In this document: positions 33,812 through 45,172 of the stretch, piece by piece
How the letters are laid out: every line of letters begins with the position of its first letter
How positions within the stretch are numbered: the stretch's first letter is position 1
Notes under the pieces: model-generated
Database searches by the model: none
Seen by the model: only the letters and a program-made list of their open reading frames with translations
What the model was told of the DNA's origin: nothing
Made by a program: the position numbers and the translations under genes
Assembly (NCBI GenBank): GCA_947568835.1
Contig: OX387611.1
Location: forward strand, 1,988,001-2,052,000
Direction of reading: 5' to 3'
DNA length: 64,000 nt
Origin: Protonemura montana
Lineage: Eukaryota > Arthropoda > Insecta > Plecoptera > Nemouridae

Positions 33812-36800
33812 ATGACGGAGATAGAAACTAACCAGCATCGTTACAGTAGTCTTCGTAAAATTTTGGAACGACCAGGACCTTTCTGTCACCCCGATTTTGA
33901 GCCATCTCCAGATATTCTCACATTCTTGCAAGAGTCGTGTCGTGTTTTGGTTGTCGGCGCTGGTGGTTTGGGTTGCGAACTACTCAAAAACCTCGCCCTG
34001 CTGGGTTTTAGGGACATTCATGTCGTTGATATGGACACAATTGAGTTGTCAAATCTCAATCGACAGTTTTTGTTTCGCCATTCAGACATCGGTTCGAGCA
34101 AGGCAGCTACCGCAGCTAAGTGCGTAACGATTTATAGTATGAACTTCTCTAGCAATCTTTTGTTAATGGTTTCTCGGTAAAGATAATCTCATTGTAATGA
34201 ACATGTAGTTACGTACATTGAGTTAATCATACACCAAGTAAGAGCTATTTTTCTCATAAGAAAAAACTAGTTAGGTAATTGAGGTTAGGGTATAATGGAA
34301 AGTAAATACCAACAACTGAAATTCTCATTATTGCAATTAACCTTATATAAAAGCTTTAAATTGCGATGTTCAACTTTTTAGTTTGTATCTGACCAGCTGA
34401 CCAGCTGACCAGCTGGGGTAACATTTTTCTGTACATGTCGTTTTAAATTGCAAAATTTGGTTAAAAACGTGTGCAATTGGGTTATATTTGTTCAAAATTC
34501 AAATCTCTATCCTATTGTGACACTTTGAGGGTGATTTGAAAGCGTTTTTTTGGTGAAATATTGATAATTATGTTTGAAATTTCCTGCCTAGGAAAATTGG
34601 AGCCATGTCTCACAGCTCGATTTTTATTTGATTCAAAACTTGCCTTTTACTCACCCGCAGCAGCTCGGTAATACTCTTCATGCATGTCTATGAAAGTTAT
34701 TGAAGAAATTGAGCCCAAAGGCTGTTATTTACGTTCCTTTTACGTGAAATGGAAATAATTTTGCAAAAAGTTTGACAGATTCATTCATTTGTTTGGTTTT
34801 TTGACCACTGCAGGGTGAACGAATTCTTAAACTTATCTTTGCGGCAGTGCATTCAGGATATTCAAACGTCAATGTCAATGTCAATGTCAAATTCTTTTCA
34901 AAATCTCTAGAACTGAAGGGAAATAAATGACAAAACTGAAATATTGTTGGTGTCTTGGCTAGCAAGATTGGCTAGCCCAGATTGTAAAAGGTATTTCACA
35001 AGTTTCACTCTCTAAGATATATTTGAAGAAATCATACACGGAAATCTTTTGACAGCCAACGTCCTTTGTTTTCGAAATTGTCATCGTGGTCACTTTGGAA
35101 TTCACAGAGTTTCCACAATGCAGTGACCCCGAGTGACATAAGCGGCAAATTTCAAACAAAATAAACGGGGGTACTGTCTGGTATTGCATGGTACTATTGG
35201 TTGTGGTCCCATTAGAGGCTTTACATTAAAACCAAAATGCACAATCCCTCAAAATCTTAAGGTGCCGTTAGGCATCGGGTTCTGCTAGTAGTATAACTAA
35301 TTTCTTTAATTTCTTTTGTTTTGAAGCAAGCCACTCTTCATTCCTTCTGGAAATGATGATTATTTCTAATTAAGATATGAAATATGTTCTTGAAATCAAT
35401 CTTTTAATTCCTAGGCACTTTTAATTAAAATCTCAACACATTCAGTAACAACTTCTTGGCTTAAGGTTCATCAATGGTCGGGTCCCCGGATGCAGAGTAA
35501 CTCCACACCACTGCCGCATGCAAGAGCTTGACGATGGATTCTACCGCGGCTTTCACCTCGTCGCATGCGGACTCGACTCCGTGATGGGCCGTAGATGGAT
35601 CAACGGGATGCTCATTTCTCTTCTAAAGTACGAAGAGGACGGCACTTTGGACCCGTCATCGGTTGTGCCGTTGGTCGATGGTGGCGCCGAGGGTTTCAAA
35701 GGAAGCGCTCGCGTGATTCTGCCAGGTGAGTTCGATACTTTGTCGGATTGTCAGTTATTGAAAACAACGATAAATGAAGTCAGGTGTCAGGGTAGACATC
35801 TTTTGTCAAAGCACAGAGCTAATAGCACAAGTGCATGGGATGTGTAAACTTGTAACTTAATTTAAAACCAATATCAACTAATATCAACTTAAATTTTTCC
35901 AGATTTTGACATCTTTATTTTGAACTTTCACTTTTAACACCCGACTTTCTCCAATTTCTCAGTTTTACTGTTATTAAAATAATAAAACAAACTCCCTCAC
36001 TTTTGACATCTATTTGAATGGGTTTTATGTTTTCAAGGGTAAAAGCAGTCCTGACGATAACAAAATAACCACAAAAATTTTTATTGATATTGTTTTGTAT
36101 TGTTATTAATTTGATAATTTTTTGTGGTTCTTTTGTTATTTTAGAAAATGGTCAGGCTTGCTTTAACCCTTGATGAAGTAACAGGTACACGTTACAAAAC
36201 GTTGCGAAATTTACTTGTTCTTCACTTGGCATTCAAACCCATTTCAAAGTTTTTGTTCAATGTAGTTTTTGTCAAAACTAATACTAAGGTTACATCACGT
36301 AGACATTAGTCTAAAAACTATCATCCCTCGCTTTTCCGTCTACTTTCTCTGCCTCTTGGCTTATCAGGGGTTTTAGGGTCAATGAATTAAACATTTACAT
36401 ATTCTTTTTCAGTGCTCACTTATGGTAAAATAGCACACAGATACATTTTAAGTCGCTGTATCGTATAGGGCTGGTTAAGTTGGTATAAGGTTATCCTTTA
36501 TGGCAAACTAAATTGGTCTAACTTACAAGGTTGTAAAGTTTAGTTTTTTTTAATTCTTTCTTATAAGCAAATAACATTTGGGTTCAACATTATCTTAAAA
36601 AGCTGTAAAGTGGGTCTCTTTACAGTTCTCCCCTATGGTGATAAACACGTGGGTCAACTTTAGGTTCTCCATACCTTAAAGGATTGTGGATACCTCGTGT
36701 CAGATGTCATTGCTCCCCGCCCGCAGGCTGCAACGCTTGCGTCGAGTGCACGCTTGCGCTGTTCCCGCCGCAAGTCGCGTACCCGCTCTGCACGCTTGCG

Positions 36801-39800
36801 TCGACGCCGCGGCTTCCCGAGCATTGCGTCGAGTACGTCAAGCTGCTGCAGTGGCCGCGAGACAAGCCGTTCCAGGTAAACAAGCCGCGAGGCTGACGTA
36901 ACTAGGTTAGGTTCATTATGATGGTTTTTAGACTTATGTCTACTTGATTTATCCTTAGCACTAGTTTTAAGAAAAACTATTTGAAATGGGTTTTGAATGC
37001 TAAGTAAAGGGCTACTAAAATTTCCCGACGTTTCGTAACATATGCTAGTTACTAAACGTCGGGAAATTTTAGTAGCCCTTTACTTAGCATTCAAAACCCA
37101 TTTCAAATAGTTTTTCTTAAAGGTTAGGTTCATCATCATCCACTCATTCACCGACGTCATTAGACCAGTGCCGCACGGCCAGTTGTCAAAACAGTGCGTC
37201 GTTAAACACCACAAATCAGTCAAGGGCGATCCATGAATCGAAATGCAAGTTTTGACAGCTCTCTCTGTGTTTCCAGGGCCCCCTTGACGCGGACGATCCT
37301 GCGCACATCGCCTGGGTCCACGAGAAGGCGGTGGAACGCGCGGCGCAGTTCAGCATTCCGGGCGTCACATATAGGTGAGCGGAAAAAAACAACATTTAAA
37401 ATTTGCTCGTAGAAATTTCTGATTGCAAAGTCTTCGAGTATTTACAGGTCTTATTTCACTAACATCGGGCTTAATTAGAACAATTTCTTCAAGGCTAGTA
37501 CCGTTGAGTGTAGGTTCTAGGTAGAGTTTCAACGTCAATGTTACAGTCTCTGCGTGAAAGATGACTACCTTACCGACAAAAATGCAGAGTACCGGAACGT
37601 CACGTTAAGTGGAGCCACTGTCGTATGAATTTTAATTTCGATATTTCTCGTAGGTTAACTCGCTTTTGAGACTTTTCATGCTCAAAAAATATCCATCAAT
37701 GTTTACCTCAACGATTGATATACACGGAAAGATTTTTAAAAGCGAGTAACCTACGAGAAATATCGAAATTAAATTTCATACGACAGTGGCTCCACTTAAC
37801 GTGACGTTCGGGTACTCTGCATTTTTGTCGGTAAGGTAGTCATTTGGCGGCCATCTTTCACGCAGAGACTGTAACATTGACGTTGTTTCTCTACCTATAA
37901 CCTACACTCAACGCTAGTACCTTACCATGGTGAAGGGGTTTGCGTGATCCAATGATCCGGGAGGCCATGCCGGTGTGAAGATGTCACTCCCCGTCAAGGT
38001 TTCCTATACCTGACAGGCTCCCGGTGAGGACCCAGACCAATACTAGCCCACACCGTCGTTGTCACGGGACACTGTCTTAGGATGGGAAGGATCTGTGCGA
38101 TCTTGATCTTTCATCTCTTTCCTTTCACCACCTATCTTTCTCCTCGTTTCTTGTTTCATTCCTTGCCACCTCCCGTCTCCGCTTTCTGTTTTTCAGGGCT
38201 GCGACATTGTACCCTTCCCAAGTCGACGTAGGTTCTATATTCTCAGAAATTTTACCACCTGGTAAATGATCTTATTGAAGTGCCTTAAATCTCCATTGTT
38301 TATTCATTTATTTGTTTACTGCTACATGAAATTAGATTTTTGTGACACAACAGCGCCTTTTTGAATTAACACCACATTGAAAGGATTATGTAGCACCATG
38401 TTAGCACCGCCAAATGGCCGCTCTAGGTCGGGGTTATATAATACCACCAGTCGTATTATGTAGCACCATGGTAGCAACGCCCAATGACCGCTCTAGGTCG
38501 GGGTTATATAATACCACGGGTCGTATTATGTAGCACCATGGTAGCACCGCCAAATGACCGCTCTAGGTCGGGGTTATATAATACCACCGGTCGTATTATG
38601 TAGCACCGTGGTAGCATCGCCAAATGACCGCTCTAGGTCGGGGTTATATAATACCACCGGTCGTATTATGTAGCATCATGGTAGCACCACCAAATGACCG
38701 CTCTAGGTCGGAGTTATATAATACCACCGGTCGTATTATGTATCACCATGGCAGCAACGCCAAATGACCGCTCTAGGTCGGGGTTATATAATACCACCGG
38801 TCGTATTATGTATCACCATGGCAGCAACGCCAAATGACCGCTCTAGGTCGGGGTTATATAATACCACCGGTCGTATTATGTAGCACCATGATAGCACCAC
38901 CAAATGACCGCTCTAGGTCGGGGTTATATAATACCACCGGTTGTATTATGTAGCACTAAGATAGCACCACCAAATGACCGCTCTAGGTCGGGGTTATATA
39001 ATACCACCAATCGTATTATTTAGCACCATCATAGCACCGCCAAATGCCCATGAAAGTCAAATTCAAGAACTCGACGCTAACATTCTCTCTATTTTACAGA
39101 CTGGTGCAGGGTGTAGTCAAGAACATAATTCCTGCGGTGGCGTCGACCAACGCAGTGGTGGCGGCAGCGGTGTCTACGGAGTGCTTTAAGCTTGCGACGA
39201 GTTGCTACGCTCCTCTCGACAACTACATGGTGTTCTCGGACCTCAATGGCGTGTACACGTACTCGTACGAGGCAGAGCGGCGCCCGGATTGTCTAGCCTG
39301 CAGTCAGGTGGGTGGAACGTTCTGTAAGGGGAAAAACTCACTCCTTTTTGCTTACATTGGCAATCGGTCATACAATTGGTAATTTAGGTCGCTTATGTGG
39401 TGGGATGGGGGGAGATGGTGTATGTTTAAATACAATGGCATTGGTAATGTGTATGATGGTCACCCATCCAATACCTGACCCAGCGCAGTGTTGCTTAACT
39501 TTCATCCCTCCAACCTCTCTCCCGAATTGAACTGGTCGTGTGTATAATGGTCACCCATCCAATACCTGACCCAGCGCAGTGTTCCTTAACTTTCATCCTT
39601 CCAACCTCTCTCCCGAACAGAACTGGTCATGTGTATGATGGTCACCCATCCAATACCTGACCCAGCGCAGTGTTGCTTAACTTTCATCCCTCCAACCTCT
39701 CTCCCGAACAGAACTGGTCATGTGTATGATGGTCACCCATCCAATACCTGACCCAGCGCAGTGTTGCTTAACTTCGGTGATCTCATGAGAACCGGTGTTT

Positions 39801-40687
39801 CCACAAAGCTTACACAGATTATGGTTTTTAGACTCATGTCTACTTCAGGATCCACAGGATACAGATGAAAATATTTGGGCAGGTAGATTGAGAGGTGAAA
39901 TGTAATGGTTAGGAAAATTGAAATATGTCACATATATGTGACATATACATTGCAGCTGTACTTACGCTATAGCGTAAGTACAGCTGCAAAAATTGGCATC
40001 TTTTCCATACAAACAAATTTTGTTAGTTAAAAAACACCAATTTGTTGGGGGTAATTTATTCAAAAGTACAAAATATGTTAGTTTTTTAATGATTGACCTT
40101 CCTTATTTTAGTAAGATGCATTTAGGATGCTTGAACTAGGTAATTGTTTTGATTTTTTGCGGTTCTTTTGTTATCGGAAAAATGTCAGGACCTCTTTAAC
40201 CCTTGATAAAGTAACAGGTACAAGTTACGAAACGTTGGGAAATATTTTATTTTTTTCACTTAGCATTCGAAACTTAGATTGAATAGTTTTTTTTTCGAAA
40301 CTTACACAGATATTCTATGCTTATGGAGTAAGCATCCTTAGCACCTTATCATTTGTTTCCACAATAACAACTAAGCATTCTCTCCCGCAGATTGCAAAGT
40401 CAGTGCCCGCCAAAACGACGCAAACACTGAAGCAGCTGATCGCTTGGCTGACCGATTCCCCCGACCTTCAAATGCGCTCACCAGGGCTGACAACCGTGGT
40501 CGATGGCAGAAACAAGACCCTGTACATGTCTGGGGTCCCTAGCATCGAAGCTGCCACGCGAGCCAACCTCGACAAGACTCTTGGGGAGTTGGGACTGACT
40601 GACGGCACTGAGCTTTTAGTCGCAGACGTTACCAGCCCTGCTACGTTGGTTTTGCGGCTGAAAATGGATGCCGTTGATGTTGATTAG
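33812..40687 (+). CDS. Uba3: NEDD8-activating enzyme E1 catalytic subunit (UBA3)
   Basis: UBA3 pairs with APP-BP1/NAE1, adenylates NEDD8, holds it as a thioester and passes it to the E2 UBC12 for cullin modification. Exons: 33812-34119, 35466-35725, 36727-36875, 37277-37374, 39100-39307 and 40391-40687. All junctions are GT-AG and in phase, giving 439 residues, the usual length. The nucleotide-binding loop is [17 protein letters not shown], then [36 protein letters not shown] follows. The catalytic Cys is about residue 211 in [16 protein letters not shown]. The zinc-binding pairs are CVEC (194/197) and CLAC (336/339). The C-terminal E2-binding ubiquitin-like fold is encoded by the last exon. 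The start is ATG 33,812, since the upstream in-frame TTG is not a start. All key residues are present. Every intron beyond the first carries repeats. Confidence 0.96.
36009..36322. mobile_element. MITE in UBA3 intron 2
   Basis: The right half carries AAATTTACTTGTTCTTCACT, GTCAAAACTAATACTAAGG and ends AGACATTAGTCTAAAAACTA. The left half is shortened and starts CTATTTGAATGGGTTTTATG. Central inverted words AGTCCTGACGATAACAAAAT and TTTTGTTATTTTAGAAAATG face each other. Confidence 0.7.
36918..37124. mobile_element. MITE foldback in UBA3 intron 3
   Basis: TTTTTAAGAAAAACTATTTG-type left arm (36,960-37,041) and its near-perfect reverse complement (37,050-37,120) are separated by under 10 bp. The left side extends to the family terminus GGTTTTTAGACTTATGTCT. 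The word GGTTAGGTTCAT occurs on both sides (36,906 and 37,122), a possible duplication from the insertion. Confidence 0.78.
37494..37925. mobile_element. Long inverted repeat (foldback element) in UBA3 intron 4
   Basis: Arms of about 175-185 bp (37,494-37,668 and 37,738-37,925) are reverse complements with few changes and a loop of about 70 bp. Matching words include GCTAGTACCGTTGAGTGTAG against CTACACTCAACGCTAGTAC, and GTGGAGCCACTGTCGTATGA against its complement. It has no coding capacity. It is unlike the MITE family seen elsewhere in the window. Confidence 0.88.
38383..39047. repeat. Minisatellite, 70-bp unit, about 9.5 copies, UBA3 intron 4
   Basis: GTATTATGTAGCACCATGGT, then AGCACCGCCAAATGACCGCT and CTAGGTCGGGGTTATATAAT, repeats with period 70. 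The last copy ends about 50 bp before the acceptor of exon 5 (39,098-39,099), so the array may include the branch-point region. Confidence 0.93.
39449..39805 (-). mobile_element. 5S rRNA-derived SINE, tandem modules, UBA3 intron 5
   Basis: Read on the minus strand, 39,805-39,740 gives ACACCGGTTCTCATGAGATC, ACCGAAGTTAAGCAACAC and TTGGATGGGTGACC, i.e. the internal promoter half of 5S rRNA. About 90-bp units containing the GGTCAGGTATTGGATGGGTG part then repeat four times, joined by GACCAGTTCTGTTCGGGAGA. The 5' third of 5S rRNA is missing, so this is not a 5S gene. Confidence 0.8.
39822..40300. mobile_element. MITE, split copy in UBA3 intron 5
   Basis: The family terminus GGTTTTTAGACTCATGTCTA is at about 39,824. 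The matching right part lies at 40,146-40,290 (GGTTCTTTTGTTATCGGAAA, ACGAAACGTTGGGAAAT, CACTTAGCATTCGAAAC). About 300 bp of other sequence separates them, including the palindrome-like pair TTACGCTATAGCGTAA at 39,963. Confidence 0.65.
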
Positions 40688-40798
40688 GGTTTAAATGTAA
40701 ATGTGCTTGGCTTTGAGCATTCTTTTTGTCATCTATCTGATAAAGTTTACACAGATATTCCATCCTGGAAAAGGAATGGCTTAATGTACAAAATTGCT

Positions 40799-41115
40799 GC
40801 ATAGGAGGTTCAATGGTAGATTCTACCTTTGGTAGCCATGGAGATGCTGAGATCGCCTGACAGAGCTTCTCAATTCTGCTATCTTATGTTACCACGGGTA
40901 TATCATGGCCTAGCATAGGAGGTTCAATGGTAGATTCAACGTTTGGTAGCCATGGAGATGCTGAGATCGCCTGACAGAGCTTCTCAATTCTGCTATCTTA
41001 TGTTACCACGGGTATATCATGGCCTAGCATAGGAGGTTCAATGGTAGATTCAACGTTTGGTAGCCATGGAGATGCTGAGATTGCCTGACAGAGCTTCTCA
41101 ATTCTGCTATCTTAT
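40799..41115 (+). repeat. 115-bp tandem repeat, three copies
   Basis: GCATAGGAGGTTCAATGGTA starts at 40,799, 40,914 and 41,028. Units share GGTAGCCATGGAGATGCTGA and GACAGAGCTTCTCAATTCTG. Two inverted copies lie at 61,531-61,712 inside the second odorant receptor locus. It directly follows the UBA3 coding end and may fall in its 3' UTR. Confidence 0.9.
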
Positions 41116-42222
41116 TTAATGCGTTTTTTAGGTTTATCAGGAAAATAGTTGGTCAGCGTTTTCAATTGGTGTTACTTATTTTGAAAATAATACTGTACTG
41201 TATTATAACTAATAATACTGTGACATCGCGATGTTTAACGCGACAGATGTTCATGACAAAGTCTGTTTCGATGCGAGCGCCACGAGACTAAATGGCAAAT
41301 AACGCCATCTTTTGAGGCTTGTTGTCGAGGGTAATGTTTTGTAATTTAGCGGTGCTCTCCTAACCTAATTTTGTGTAGAAATGGTAGCCAAGGATGAAAT
41401 ATCTGCGTGAGTATAACCTTGCGGCCGCATGATATTGTAACTGCGACAGAGAGTATCATCTCTCGGTGACCTCGGCACGTTTTGTCTGTAACATTTACCA
41501 GTTTCTTGAGGCATGATTATCTTCAATCTGTTGGTAAGTTGTGTTTTCAAAAACGTAATCTGTTTCCAAATCCTGCCCAGATTGTCATACCGGGAAATTA
41601 GCCGAGGAAAATTCAAACTAAAAAGTGTTTGATTATGTATTTATTTGTAGATTTTCAAAAATATCGTTAGATATAAGAAATACAATTATTCTTGCAAATA
41701 TGTTTTGTTTTATTTTCAATTTAAATTCAGTTGTTGAAAAGGATTGCTTTTTTAATTTCTTTCTCATTCTTTTTCACTAACACGTTATATTTTTTCAAAA
41801 CTTTTTCATTTTAATTCTTTTGATTTTCTTCTATTAAAATTTTGCCATCAAAACGATTTAGATGTCTTTCAACCAGGTCTGGATTTTTATTTTTGTACAT
41901 TTGACTGGAAAATGCTGTGCTGCGATCACGAAAAGCAACTGAAGGTGATGAAATTGATAGCTCGCTTTATTTGTCAACAAAATGGATCAGATAGCTTGTA
42001 AAGAATTTAATTTGTATAATATAATATATAATAATTATATATTGGCATAATTGGTATTTAATTGGTATATTTAATATTATAATATAATGTATATTATTAT
42101 ATATTTTATTTATTATATGAAATCCGGGTGCATCGACCAACTCTCTTGAGGTGACGCAACAAAACCCAGCGAATGATTCGCCGGGAAACTGGACGAGCAC
42201 TTTATGCACTTGTAACAATTAC
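41116..42222. other. Intergenic, no gene seen
   Basis: No exon recognised. The 41,640-42,120 part is strongly AT-rich, with TATAATATAATG-type runs at 42,015-42,110. Confidence 0.45.
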
Positions 42223-42376
42223 TCTTGTCGTGCAGATTGTTGTCATCGCCGAGCAGCGTAAGGGCAAGAAGGAGAGGGAAGGGTTGGGAAATACTTGAGA
42301 GCGTACTAGTTCGTCTGTTAATTTACGGATAGAGTACAGAACAGCGTTGATGGTTGAGACTGTGGCCCAGCTCTGC
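42223..42376 (-). CDS. Possible unidentified exon
   Basis: A GC-richer island in AT-rich DNA. After AG at 42,378-42,377 one minus frame reads QSWATVSTINAVLYSIRKLT and stays open past a GT donor at 42,222. A second minus frame over the same bases is also open and includes CYKCIKC, so the frame is undecided. No family match is recognised. It lies downstream, on the same strand, of the von Willebrand D exon and could belong to that gene. Confidence 0.25.
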
Positions 42377-42429
42377 CTGTTGGTGTAAGTTGCATGGTCA
42401 GCAATAATGGTACCGAACGGTATGGCGTG

Positions 42430-42750
42430 CTGGCAACGCAGGTCCTCTTGAGATCACCGAAGTTAAACAACACTATACGCTGGGTCAGGTATTGGATGGG
42501 TGACCATCATACACATGACCAGTTCTGTTCAGGAGAGAGGTTGGAGGGATGAAAGTTGAGCAACACTGCGCTGGGTCAGGTATTGGATGGGTGACCATCA
42601 TACACATGACCAGTTCTGTTTGGGAGAGAGGTGGGAGGAATGAAAGTTAGTACCACAACTTCACTCGCCTCGCTTACCAACCTCTTGACAGCACGGATTT
42701 GTGAAGGAATCCTGTTAATAAATTTGTACCGTCCTTCAGAAGGGACACAG
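42430..42750 (+). mobile_element. 5S rRNA-derived SINE
   Basis: GAGATCACCGAAGTTAAACA then ACGCTGGGTCAGGTATTGGA and TGGGTGACC carry the 5S internal control region. A second, partial 5S module follows at 42,550-42,600 after the linker GACCAGTTCTGTTCAGGAGA. The 3' body (ACTTCACTCGCCTCGCTTAC ... CCGTCCTTCAGAAGGGAC) is shared with the copy at 57.0-57.3 kb. Confidence 0.8.
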
Positions 42751-42861
42751 TATTTAATTTTGTTCTTTTAGGCAACATTTTCCGTTACATTGGAGCTAAT
42801 TTTTAGTAACAATTGTTATATGATTACCTGAAAAAATGGAAACTAGTTTTGCGTTGCTAAC

Positions 42862-42986
42862 CTGGAAGTCGTGGTCGTTGCCAGCGGAAATGTCTCTTGC
42901 CGCCACGTACGTGCAGTTCCCGTTGAACGTGAAGTTGTTGCGATCGAACCCGATGTACTGAGGGTCGTCAAAACTGTAGCACACAC
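42862..42986 (-). CDS. Exon encoding the start of a von Willebrand factor type D domain
   Basis: Bounded by AG (42,988-42,987) and GT (42,861-42,860) on the minus strand. It reads VCYSFDDPQYIGFDRNNFTF then NGNCTYVAARDI, the classic vWD opening CxxxGDPHYxTFDGxxFxFxGxCxY with Asp-Asp in place of Gly-Asp. Such domains occur in large secreted or extracellular proteins such as mucin-like proteins, hemocytin, mesh-like proteins and lipoproteins; I cannot choose among these. The exon is 125 bp, in phase 2 at entry. No other exon of this gene was identified in the window, so it is either part of a long-intron gene or an orphan copy. Confidence 0.65.
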
Positions 42987-43044
42987 CTGACAAACAAAAG
43001 AATGTCTTTAAACATCTTACATTGTTGTTTGCGTGGAAGTTAAG

Positions 43045-45172
43045 GCCATGACAACCCTTGTTTCACCCACCCATTACTATTACATTGTGATGAACTGCCC
43101 GATGCCGGGCACGGGTTACTTGTTTTAGATTGCCATGACAACCCTTGCTTCACCCACCCATTACTATTACATTGTAATTAACTGCCCGATGCCGGGCACG
43201 GGTTACTTGTTTTAGATTGCCATGACAACCCTTGCTTCACCCACCCATTACTATTACATTGTAATTAACTGCCCGATGCCGGGCACGGGTTACTTGTTTA
43301 AGATTACCATGACAACCCTTGTTTCACCCACCCGTTACTATAACATTGTGATGAACTGTCCGATGCCGGGCACTGGTTACTTGTTTTAGATTGCCATGAC
43401 AACTCTTGTTTCACCCATCCATTACTATTACATTGTGATGAACTGCCCGATGCCGGGCACGGGTTACTTGTTTTAGATTGCCATGACAACCCTTGTTTCA
43501 CCCACCCATTACTATTACATTGTGATGAAGTATCCGATGCCGGGCACGGGTTACTTGTTTTAGATTGCCATGACAACCCTTGTTTCACCCACCCATTAGT
43601 ACTATTACATTGTGATGAACTGTCCGATGCCGCGGGCACGGGTTACTTGTTTTAGATTGCCATGACAACCCTTGCTTCAAACACCCATTACTATTACATT
43701 GTGATGAACTGTCCGATGCCGGGCACGGGTTACTTGTTTTAGATTGCCATGACAACCCTTGTTTCACCCACCCATTACTATTACATTGTGATGAACTGTC
43801 CGATGCCGGGCACTGGTTACTTGTTTTAGATTGCCATGACAACTCTTGTTTCACCCACCCATTACTATTAAATTGTGATGAACTGTCCGATGCCAGGCAC
43901 GGATTAGGTACTTGTTTTAGATTGCCATGACAACCCTTGTTTCACCCACCCATTACTATTACATTGTGATGAACTGTCCGATGCCGGGCACGGGTTACTT
44001 GTTTTAGATTGCCATGACAACCCTTGTTTCACCCACCCATTACTATTACATTGTAATGAACTGCCCGATGCCGGGCACGGGTCACTTGTTTTAGATTGCC
44101 ATGACAACCTTTGTTTCACCCACCCATTACTATAACATTGTGATGAACTGCCCGATGCCGGGCACGGGTTACTTGTTTTAGATTGCCATGACAACCCTTG
44201 TTTCACCCACCCATTACTATTACATTGTGATGAACTGTCCGATGCCGGGCACTGGTTACTTGTTTTAGATTGCCATGACAACCCTTGTTTCACCCACCCA
44301 TTACTATTACATTGTGATGAACTGTCCGATGCCGGGCACGGGTTACTTGTTTTAGATTGCCATGACAACTCTTGTTTCACCCACCCATTACTATTAAATT
44401 GTGATGAACTGTCCGATGCCAGGCACGGGTTAGGTACTTGTTTTAGATTGCCATGACAACCCTTGTTTCACCCACCCATTACTATTACATTGTGATGAAC
44501 TGTCCGATGCCGGGCACGGGTTACTTGTTTTAGATTGCCATGACAACCCTTGTTTCACCCACCCATTACTATTACATTGTAATGAACTGCCCGATGCCGG
44601 GCACGGGTCACTTGTTTTAGATTGCCATGACAACCCTTGTTTCACCCACCCATTACTATAACATTGTGATGAACTGCCCGATGCCGGGCACGGGTTACTT
44701 GTTTTAGATTGCCATGACAACCCTTGTTTCACCCACCCATTACTATTACATTGTGATGAACTGTCCGATGCCGGGCACGGGTTACTTGTTTAAGATTGCC
44801 ATGACAACCCTTGTTTCACCCACTCATTACTATTACATTGTGATGAACTGCCCGATGCCGGGCACGGGTTACTTGTTTTAGATTGCCATGACAACCCTTG
44901 TTTCACCCACCCATTACTATTACATTGTGATGAACTGTCCGATGCCGGGCACGGGTTACTTGTTTAAGATTGCCATGACAACCCTTGTTTCACCCACTCA
45001 TTACTATTACATTGTGATGAACTGTCCGATGCCGGGCATGGGTTACTTGTTTTAGATTGCCATGACAACCCTTGTTTCACCCACCCATTACTATTACATT
45101 GTGATGAACTGTCCGATGCCGGGCACGGGTTACTTGTTTTAGATTTCCATGACAGCCCTTGTTTCACCCACC
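43045..45172. repeat. Satellite, 87-bp unit, about 24 copies (second array)
   Basis: Same unit and orientation as the array at 6.6-7.6 kb. Copies are more varied here, with small indels that break the 29-codon minus-strand frame into several ORFs. A longer-range pattern is visible: the block at about 43,905-44,400 is repeated almost unchanged at about 44,440-44,760, including the same AGGTACTTG insertion, so segments of several units were duplicated together. Confidence 0.93.

Noticed and set aside
33794-34180. Upstream start for UBA3 at 33,794
   Set aside because: The codon is TTG, not ATG. ATG at 33,812 is the first start and gives the expected N-terminus; the ORF end past 34,119 is intron.
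42430-42520. Functional 5S rRNA gene
   Set aside because: Only the internal control half matches; the 5' third and 3' end are replaced by SINE sequence, and part of the module is repeated.
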